The notes beneath the pieces are model-generated. The model made no database searches, was not told the DNA's origin, and was given only the letters and a program-made list of their open reading frames with translations. A DNA stretch of 64,000 bases from Clytia hemisphaerica (taxonomy: Eukaryota > Cnidaria > Hydrozoa > Leptothecata > Clytiidae), in assembly GCA_902728285.1 (NCBI GenBank), contig CACVBU010000181.1:1741321-1805320 (forward strand), given 5' to 3'. Below are positions 34,794 to 43,400 of the stretch, in pieces. A program made the position numbers and the translations under genes. Positions within the stretch are counted from its first letter, which is position 1; every line of letters begins with the position of its first letter.

Positions 34794-36290
34794 TCATACA
34801 TCCGAGGGTCTTGGACGTGTATGTAAGAAAGCCGTTCTCCCGTTTGTATGACGGTGCGTTGAACTCGATAAACCATTCCGTGCACCGAAACCTCCCGTCA
34901 TTACTGCTGACCGAGCCGGTGACGTCATTGCCGAGGACGTCTTATTCCTGCTCAGGCTTCTATTCAATAGTTTCTCTTGATCCTTAGTAATTTTATAGTT
35001 GAAATATTTCCATAAATCAGATAACAGACCAAAGAAAATCATGATGAAAATAACAGCTAACAGACCTTGGAATGCTGTACTATCGTGCAAGATATCTAAC
35101 ATTGAGCCAATGAAAAGCGTTTCTGTATGACAATAACTTTGAAAATACTCATACGAGCTATCGTAAACTTCTTCACGTTGACGAAACATACATTTGAAAA
35201 CTTCCTTCATAAGGGGATTTGGTTCAGCAGATACGACACAATTGATATTAATGTTAGCTGGTAGTAAACGTACGATGTGCAACGGGTTAGGATCTGAATT
35301 ATTGGTTATCTCCTCTTGATACCAAGCTGCAACGTCAGCATTTATCATTGCACCGAAAACTTTCCCTTGCCTCACTAACCGAATTACGTCATCGTATGAA
35401 TCAGCCGGAACGGGAATGGCACGGTAGTCCTTACCGGCGATTTTTTCCTCATAGGAGTCAGCCAAGACAGATACGGTTTTACCGTATACTTTAAGGTCTC
35501 CGGCTCCAGCAACGACGACGTCAGTCATTGTCGCCGTCATCACGCATCCGATCATGAGACCAAGAAACAGCCATGCGATTCCGACAAGACGGCCGAATAA
35601 CGATTTTGGAACGACATCACCGTATCCGACAGTTGTCATGGATACCATACTCCACCATAGTGACGTCAAGCTACCTTTATAGAATTCTTTTGGGTAATCC
35701 TTGTTCTTGAAGTGTTCCAAAAACCATACGAAAATGCCGAAAAAGATAGCCAGGACAACAGCAATCGCGAAAATTTGCGAACAGCTAACAATCCCTTTAA
35801 TGATTTTATTGGGAAGCGAAATCATGTATCGGGGAACTATAACAGCGATATATTTTGATTGTAATAAGCGAAATGTGGTCAGCTTTTTCTCATGGATATA
35901 CATTTCTTTCTGGGCGTTAATATAAGAGAAAACGGGCGCCCAAAAGGCGTTCCCTTCCGATACATTCTTCAGTTTTCCTTCACCGTACTTTCCGAAATGT
36001 AGCAAATCGCGAAAATCATGTCTGCTTCTTTCGCGAAACGCGTAGTTAATAAAACCGCTTAAATGTTCAGTACCGTTAATGACTTTGCGGCACAAATGAT
36101 GCGCCATTTCGAAGATCCTTGGAATGATGCCATCAATCTCATTATGTTCGTTGCGGAAAATATACGGCTTGATTTCCCAATAGATAGCGTCTAACCGTTG
36201 ATCGTCATGATAATGAGCAGCGCTGCATGTAGGTAAGGTGGTCAATATACCCACCAACATCATGAAGCTCCAATACGGCAATATGCTCAT
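34794..36290 (-). CDS. GLR8: iGluR-like receptor with K+ filter
   Basis: An intact single-exon gene of 498 residues, the longest and most typical copy. The signal peptide is about 1-25 (ending near TCSA). Lobe 1 has WEIKPYIFRNEHNEIDGIIP, TM1 is near 172-194 (IFAIAVVLAIFFGIFVWFL), and the filter TTVGYGD is at residues 219-225 (35616-35636). TM2 reads LGLMIGCVMTATMTDVV. Lobe 2 has VSVLADSYEEKIAGKDYRA, INADVAAWYQ and YCHTETLFIGS, and TM3 is near 405-425. The last 60 residues are Ser/Thr/Arg-rich. In iGluRs an Arg in lobe 1, soon after the 'APLT' segment, binds the ligand carboxylate; here the matching segment (WAPVFSYINAQKE) has none, so the ligand cannot be assumed to be glutamate. Channel gating by ligand and K+ selectivity are inferred from layout and filter only. 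Confidence 0.9.
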   Translation of the reverse strand: MSILPYWSFMMLVGILTTLPTCSAAHYHDDQRLDAIYWEIKPYIFRNEHNEIDGIIPRIFEMAHHLCRKVINGTEHLSGFINYAFRERSRHDFRDLLHFGKYGEGKLKNVSEGNAFWAPVFSYINAQKEMYIHEKKLTTFRLLQSKYIAVIVPRYMISLPNKIIKGIVSCSQIFAIAVVLAIFFGIFVWFLEHFKNKDYPKEFYKGSLTSLWWSMVSMTTVGYGDVVPKSLFGRLVGIAWLFLGLMIGCVMTATMTDVVVAGAGDLKVYGKTVSVLADSYEEKIAGKDYRAIPVPADSYDDVIRLVRQGKVFGAMINADVAAWYQEEITNNSDPNPLHIVRLLPANININCVVSAEPNPLMKEVFKCMFRQREEVYDSSYEYFQSYCHTETLFIGSMLDILHDSTAFQGLLAVIFIMIFFGLLSDLWKYFNYKITKDQEKLLNRSLSRNKTSSAMTSPARSAVMTGGFGARNGLSSSTHRHTNGRTAFLHTRPRPSDV

Positions 36291-37437
36291 TTTTTGATAT
36301 GGTTGATGTTACATCAATGAATATGCGACGTCTGCTCTATTGGTTAAACAAACTAAAGACAAATTCTCTCTGAAAATGAAAAAAAAGTGAAAAACCAATG
36401 AAAATATCGAAAGTTCGCGAAATAATATTTTCATTTTGAACGAAACGTAAATTTTTCAAAATAAAAATCAGAAGAAGAAATTTTTTTTGAATGGGTTTGT
36501 AAGAAACTATATAGAGAAAAGAAGCAGAAAAATCACAAAATTTAACAAGGGCAAGTGAAAATTGAAGAAAAGCTATAGAAATTAAACACAAAAATATAGA
36601 TTTCGGAAAAAATAGATAATTTTTTAACATTATTTTGTCAAAGAAATCATAAGCGCTCAAAAGGAGAATTAATTTTTGCGTGATTTGAAAAAATACTGTT
36701 GTATAAATTGAGGAATTGAAAAAGGAATTAATTAAATTGGATTTATTTTTTCATAAAAAAAAAAAAATCATTTTTCTAGTTTTTTTCTTGAATAATTAGT
36801 AAAAAGGAGCTATGCAGGAGGTCTGGTACCTCTAAACTACCGCAATTAAACAAGCTTTGTGAGATACTGTGAATATTTTTGACTCGAATCGAAAATTAAT
36901 TCTCGTACTCTACACGTTTTTTTTTCATAAGAACATCCAAAATTTTTGAAGCCTTTGGAGGTTCTTAACTTTTTGAAATCTAAGCCTGAAAATGTTCTTA
37001 ACATGCTCTTATTTTCATCATTTTGTGAGTATTTTTATCCATTTTCTTAAGAAATTGGCCACAAAGCCTTACAATTTTCTTCACTTGTTCTTAGCATTTT
37101 GGTCATCGAAGCCTTATGTTCTTATATAGTTTGTTCTTATAAAGAAAGCGTGTATGTACCTTCAAAGAGAATGTTTTGCACTTTTATAACAAGCCCTTCA
37201 AACTGAATGGCGCCTGTAAAGGGTCTTTGCGAACAGAAATTCCGACTCAACACATAACTTAACCTTATAACTTTTTCTCGGCTTTTGAAACTAAAAAAGA
37301 TGATCAAAGTCTCATTGGCTCACCGACTGAAATTGATTTATTTACGTACTTTAGCCTCAAATCAAATCATTTTTCATCTAAACTTCTAGCCTATACCAGA
37401 CGTTACCCGCGTTTTTTCTACACAATTTTTTAACGTC
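36291..37437. other. GLR8 5' flank and spacer
   Basis: AT-rich sequence with one MITE (36911-37154) and, at 37388-37437, the left part of a repeat that the next transposon interrupts. No gene supported. Confidence 0.5.
36911..37154 (+). mobile_element. MITE, ACACGTTTTTTATAAGAACA family, copy 3
   Basis: Ends tacacgttttttttcataag and the inverse 'cttataaagaaagcgtgta'. The internal match to 22674-22910 is extensive. Confidence 0.7.
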
Positions 37438-38836
37438 TACCGGGTAGTCCAAAAAAAGTGTCCATAAAATTCATTTTTTGACGTAGCTTGTTTTTGTGGG
37501 TCTATTGACTTGAAATTTACTACAGGCAATCTTTAGCATAACTCTGAGCACCCCTCAAAATTTCATTCTCAGAAAACAATTTTTCGAAAAGTTACAAACA
37601 TTTTGATTAAATGTGTCGAAATCGCCTTTTTCAAAAATTGACGTCAAAACATTTGGGTGTTTTGTTTGGAGCGTTGTCAGCGTTTCTTTGGTGAGGTTTA
37701 AAACGCCACTTGACTCGATGTCGTCGAGGAGGCGGAGTGCAGGAGCCACTTTACCTTTGGTCATTAGATCGTGGAAGTGTTTCGCTTTTTCTTCAAAAGT
37801 ACGGTTGCCTTGGCGGAACACAAGTTGAGTTTGGAGGTAGCGTGCTTCACGAATCAGTGCGTCGAAGTCACCATTCTTCCATTGCTGAAATCTCCGTTTG
37901 AGTGCATCAGAGTTATCTTTTGACTTGGAATTTCGACTTGGTTTTTGTAGAAGAAGACACGGCATTATCATTAGAATTTTAAGGGAAAGTTTCCTTTGTG
38001 GCGAATCATTGACCCATTCGTGAACCAGACGGGTCATTTCGTCGATGATATCGTTCCCAATTTTGCCTGATGGGAGCATGAAGAGGTTCCGCTTCCACTT
38101 TACGCACTCTTCATAAGCTGAATCGATGATTTGGGTTAGTTCAGAGTAGGTGTGGTCAGCCCAAACTTGTGGCTCGTTCGATCTTACGATTAGGAATGAC
38201 GTCAAATCTTTCGGCATCACTACCTTTTCCGTTGACACTGGAGCGACTTCGTGTTTCTTCGAACAACTTTTTCGATGTCTTGTCCTGCCACTTTTGGTAC
38301 GAAAGATAGTCCCACATATGTCGCATGCATATTCCTCTGCAACCGGTGGAAGCATCGGCTGAGAAGGGGGGAGAATTTTGCCTTCCTTTGGTTCCTCTTG
38401 CCTTGGGATCGAAAACATTCGGAAAAACGATTTTCCTTGATCCAATGATTTGGTCTCGGGGAATACGGATATCTCGTCTTTCTTCTCGGTGTTTTTTGTT
38501 GGTGAATTGGTTGACATGTCGTCTTCGCTGCATCCACTGGCCATTTTCTGCTTTCGATGATACCGGTAAAGAAAGAAAAGGCAATCGTTTTGAAATATTA
38601 TGAAGCAAAATGCTCTCGGAAAATAATTGACGTCAATTTTTGAACAACCCACTTTTGACCTCCAATTTTTAGAATCTTTTAACTTTTCGAAAAATTGTTT
38701 TCTGAATATGAAATTTTGAGGGGTGCTCAGAGTTATGCTAAAGATTGCCTGTACCGAATTTCAAGTCATTAGAGACATTAGAACACGCTACGTCAAAAAA
38801 TGAATTTTATGGACACTTTTTTTGGACTACCCGGTA
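37438..38836. mobile_element. long-TIR DNA transposon (mariner-like ends) carrying a captured ORF
   Basis: The ends are near-perfect inverted repeats of about 155-160 bp: left 37438-37598, right 38681-38836, starting TACCGGGTAGTCCAAAAAAA. The outermost TA on each side is probably the target duplication, so the element proper starts CCGGGTAGTCC. TA duplication and this kind of end fit the IS630/Tc1/mariner group. The single ORF inside has no visible DDE transposase motifs. Confidence 0.8.
37555..38544 (-). CDS. zinc-finger protein fragment inside the TIR transposon
   Basis: The likely start is the ATG at 38544 (329 residues); the frame is open upstream to 38652. Residues about 73-93 form one C2HC finger (CDICGTIFRTKSGRTRHRKS then C). 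Residues about 165-330 are helical and basic and include KAKHFHDLMTKGKVAPALRL and LTKETLTTLQTKHP. From memory, this kind of segment precedes the RT domain in some animal retroelement proteins. The final residues and the stop (37555-37557) are encoded by the inner end of the left TIR, so the ORF looks like the front part of a longer gene captured and truncated by the transposon. Not a recognisable transposase. Function unknown. Confidence 0.6.
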   Translation of the reverse strand: MASGCSEDDMSTNSPTKNTEKKDEISVFPETKSLDQGKSFFRMFSIPRQEEPKEGKILPPSQPMLPPVAEEYACDICGTIFRTKSGRTRHRKSCSKKHEVAPVSTEKVVMPKDLTSFLIVRSNEPQVWADHTYSELTQIIDSAYEECVKWKRNLFMLPSGKIGNDIIDEMTRLVHEWVNDSPQRKLSLKILMIMPCLLLQKPSRNSKSKDNSDALKRRFQQWKNGDFDALIREARYLQTQLVFRQGNRTFEEKAKHFHDLMTKGKVAPALRLLDDIESSGVLNLTKETLTTLQTKHPNVLTSIFEKGDFDTFNQNVCNFSKNCFLRMKF

Positions 38837-39210
38837 TTCCACTTTGCGACTTTTTCAAATGTTTCGAGCCCAGGTTTTCGGGCTCTAAACATTCGATTTT
38901 TCGACGTCACTTTTAACTTTCAAGCTCCTGCAGTAGCAAAAAATCGAGACTTCTATTTTTCAAAAATCGTCAAAGTGGAATTCACTAAGAAACGGAATGA
39001 CAAATCCCGGTTTTTGGTGAGGTGCTCGCTACTAAACTTCAGACTCCTTACGAAGATTTTACTTGATAGTAATTTTTTAAATTATGACACTGGGGCTACT
39101 CAGCAAAACCTTTTGTTCGTAATATTGCCACTAGCTGGATCATTGCACTGATTCATAATCTAGCAAATATTAAGATTATAAAGAAGCCTTTGACTCATTC
39201 TTCAGTGTAA

Positions 39211-39450
39211 AGGCCGGTTTCCACTAGTGCGCGCTTCGATCGCACTTTTTCGAGCAAAGCTTCCACGCTATTGGTCAAAAGAAAAATGAAGCAACTATAT
39301 TGGGCCAATCTGACATAACGGTTGAAAAAAGTTGAAATGTGTTCAACTTTTTTTTCGAGCACGCACTACATTTTAATGACGTAATTATTTATCCAAGCAA
39401 AAAGGAAGCCAAAAGGTACGATCGCTGCGCGCGCAAGAGGAGACAGGTCT
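39211..39450. mobile_element. MITE, GGCCGGTCTCCAC family, copy 3
   Basis: Starts aggccggtttccactagtgc and shares gagcaaagcttc, acgctattggtcaaa, gttgaaatgtgttcaac and atgacgtaat with the copy at 6632. Confidence 0.7.
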
Positions 39451-40021
39451 TAAGATACGCTCCTTTCATTAGAGTCCCACTATTTCAAGTTTTTCGTTAC
39501 TAGATAAAGCTTTGGTCTTAGCAACAGCACTTTCCACTGTCTCAATCTCAGATATTAGCAAGTTTATGTATTTCCCCCATTTGGGGACGGTGGGGTGGCT
39601 GAAACGATTTGGACCAAATCAAAATAGAAGAAGGTAAAAGTACTGATTTAAGGTCGTCCTCAGTCGATCAGGATCTGGAAAAATCAGAACCCAACCGTCT
39701 ACCTTGCAGAAAAACACATGAATAAACTCGCTATTTGTTGGTCAAAAAATGGGAGATTTCCTTCTGAAAGTAAAAAAAAAGAAGAATTAGAACCTTTGCT
39801 ACAGAATTTGTGGCTATCCCTCGTATATAACGAACGATTACACATATGTAATACCTTCTAATACCTTCTATACCTTAGAAATGACCTATTATCATTTTCT
39901 TGAAAGTTTTAGCCGTAACATTCCTTTCAAAAGCAGAATTCGCGAAACCTGAATCCGCTAAATTTCGCGTTTCAATTTTACTCACAAAATATGAGTGAAG
40001 GTAGAGAGTCTATCACCATAT

Positions 40022-40112
40022 TTCCCTAGCACCCTGCCTGGTAGTGCTTGGGATTCGAACACAGTCCATTGCGGTGCAAATCTGTGATCGAAACCTTCAC
40101 ACTACCAATCGG
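40022..40112 (-). mobile_element. tRNA-like SINE fragment
   Basis: On the minus strand: 'ttggtagtgtgaagg' (A-box-like) and 'gtgttcgaatcccaag' (B box GTTCGAATCCC), about 40 bases apart. It has no clover-leaf that would make it a tRNA gene. Confidence 0.45.
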
Positions 40113-40422
40113 CAGAAGGTTATCCAGATGGTGGGTGAATGTATACCACAACTACTAAGAATTCGCGAAACCTATAATGCGTGTAATACAATAGTATTAT
40201 AGGCGTTATATGATAGATAATACGATTATAGTTACGGGATTTAGTTTGTATAAACTAAAATTAACTGACTATGACTAAAATCGTTCCATCCATTACTTTT
40301 GCTATTATTTCTACTATGTCTGAATTAGCTTGCTAGACTACTTTCAAGTAGAGATTTCATAGTGACTTTGATGTATTGTGTTTCCACTTGAATGATCAAC
40401 CATCTCCTTCTTCTTACTTTAG

Positions 40423-43400
40423 CGTTTGATGGAAACGATCGTATTGAAACTGAAGACAAGCGTTGAAACAGATTTGTTCATTCCACTATACCCAAGATCG
40501 TAAGTAAACATTTACTGTCCTTTTTAATCAAACTTTATTTATGTCAACAAATGGACAGTGCAGTTTGCTTTTCAGATTTCTGGTAATAATCTTTGGCAAT
40601 GTCAGTTAAATTAGTTTAGGGCTTAAAAAGGAGTATATAAATTAGTACTTTCTTAAATTTGAGGCTAGATAATAAGCGATAATAATCTGTTCTTAGATTT
40701 CGGCTGATTTTCGGCCTTGTGTTTTTTTCATTGAATACTTCCTCCAGAAAAACCTTTTTCTCAAGGCTTTTATTTTTCTCTTGAGTCGAGAAACTTGCTT
40801 GAGTTTGGCTTCTGAAAAAAAACTCATTTTTCGCAATTATTCACACATAAGGGAAGGGCAATTAAATTTGTTGTTTTACGGGCAAGCTACCTAAAAAATA
40901 AAAATAAAAATAAAAGTAGAATTTCACTTATAAAATCTCCTAAAAGGCAGCAAAAAAAAACTATTACATCTGCTTACAAAAATGCGAAATAGAAAATAAA
41001 AAGACACAAAAAGCTCGAATTAATAAAATGAAAAATTGTCTCAAAACCCTGGAAAAACTACCTAAATTTTGAAAATTTCGCAGTCTGTAAAGCAATGTAA
41101 ATGAAAATTTACTACAAAAAACTACAAAAATCACTTTTATTTTTATTTCGATTATTGGAATTTTAGGGTCGGTCGGGCCCGTAAAACTATTAATCTAATT
41201 GGTCTCGCCTTATGGTCAATTATCATTCTCGGTTAAGTCTTCTCATTTCGGTTCTTTTCAGAATGATTTTTATTTTTCTTCTCTTTTTCCAGGAGCTTGC
41301 AAGGTAAAAATCCAAAAGCATTAATATTCTTGGAGCGTCAGTTTTGGAAAGGAGTCAAGGTATACAATTCATCCTTCGCCAATCATACTTTTTCATTTTT
41401 AGACGAAGATTTTATTTTGCATTTGAGGTACGATACGCTTATAAACATTGGAAACACCATTGGATCAGTCAAATTCTTCGAAAATTGAGTGGATTTCTCA
41501 TTGTATAGTTTCGCTAAGGGTCGTGGCTCGGTTCACACATACCAAACACTCTCCAACCTAAATTTCACCTCCAGCCTAACTTCAAGTGAACAATTACTGT
41601 AGGACGTAGTCCCTTAAGTGAAAAATACCTCTACGATAAGAGGTTATAAACTTTATAGGTGCCGGGTTCGTTTTTGCTTTTTCTACTGTGGCGGCCTTAT
41701 CACTATGACCTTTATATACCCTGGGCCAAGTCTCTCAATCCCTCCAAAGCAAAATCTTTGATCGGAGTTTACTTTTTTCTGCGAAAGCTGATATCTTTTC
41801 AACGTTATTTAGAAACGTTACGAAAGTTTATTCTAGGTTGACCCTGGAATTTTCGATGAAATTGCTAGACTTAGTTCAAGCAAGTTTTTATGATTAAGTC
41901 AGAGAAGTTATTATTCTTTATGTTTTTTCTTCACTTTAGCTATTCGACAATGTGATGCAATGGAATTTAATTTTATCACAAAAGAAGTTACAAGAACTGG
42001 GTGTTGACGCCATTTTGAATCGATATCTCATTATGGCTTTACAGCAATTCCCAGATCCCTTGTCCAGTTTCGAAAAATGCAAACACGTAATTATTTCATG
42101 TTTTTCCTTCTTGCATTCTGGTAGTAATACACCCCTGTCTCACAGCCTCGGTAGAACTTTTTTCCTCGGTGGGGATAAAAATTCCTATTGACAATCTAAT
42201 GGGGAAAGCAATTCTATTGTTACAAGGTTAAAAAATCCAGTGGGAAGGATGCTTTTGGAGCGCTATTTTCAAACATTGAATTTTAGTCGCGCGGCTGAGG
42301 TCGAAAAACGTTTCATTTCGTGATACATCTTTTAGATTCCAAAAAAAACAACGGAAACTCGCGAATTAGTATGTGTAGATTACAAAATCAAAAAGTTTCC
42401 ACGATATTATCGTGCAAGTAACGAGTAATTGGCGATTTTTTGCGTTTCCAGGCAAAATTGCAAGGCCTGGAAATTCATGATTTTTGGGGGGTCTTCAAAT
42501 TAAAAAAAGACCTATATCACATGATAGAGCTCTTCAAACTGAGCAAAAAAGTGTATTACACCAAAGTTCCAACTTCTCTAGATCAAAATTTATTGGCCTA
42601 TTTGTGGTAAAAAACTGATGGAAAACAGGGAATTTCCCCACAATCTGCATTAATGTTATGCAAAATTAAACACCTTTTTGACCACAAATAGGCCCATAAC
42701 TTTTGATCTAGAGAAGTTGGGACTTTGGTGTAATACACTTTTTTGCTCAGTTTGAAGAGCTCTATCATGTGATATAGGTTTTTTTTTAATTTGAAGACCC
42801 CCCAAAAATCATGAATTTCCAGGCCTTGCAATTTTGCCTGGAAACGCAAAAAATCGCCATTTACTCGTTACTTGCACGATAATATCGTGGAAACTTTTTG
42901 ATTTTGGAATCTACATATACTAATTCGAGAGTTTCCATCGAAAAAAGTGGAATCTAAGAGGTGTATCACGAAAATCATTTTCTAGCCACTTTTTTCGACC
43001 TCAGCCGCGCGACTATTTCGAACAGTGATGAAATCAAAGTCAATTTCCCAGCAGGACGGAAATTCCAGGGTATTTTCTCACCGGGGACAAAATTGTTGTC
43101 AAATTTTCCAGTGGGGCTAGGGTCCCAGTGGATTTGTGGCACAGGGGCGTAGTAATTTAATTCGTTATTTGGACCTACTTGGTAGTGCCACGAATTAGAC
43201 CATTGTTCGTTAGTTAGATATCAGCTTTCCTTGTGATTGGCTCATTTTCTACTATTGGCACAAAGATGTGTAACCATAAGGGGTCCGATTTTCGAAAAAA
43301 AGAATTTAAACCAATAAGGTCCATAGTATCACTTTGATATCTCAAGATCATAATTAAACAAATCTGCAAGAAATTCTAACTGATAATTTTCACAATAATG

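Larger units (their letters stand above)
38837..40422. other. spacer upstream of the PAXBP1-like exons
   Basis: I looked here for further upstream exons of the GCFC gene and found none that I can defend. It holds the right part of the interrupted repeat (to about 39040), a MITE (39211-39450) and a minus-strand tRNA-like SINE (40022-40112). Confidence 0.5.

Noticed and set aside
2654..36290. Reading the GLR genes as voltage-gated (Shaker-type) K+ channels because of TTVGYGD
   Set aside because: There is no S1-S4 block or charged S4. A signal peptide and two extracellular lobes flank a TM-pore-TM core, with a third TM.
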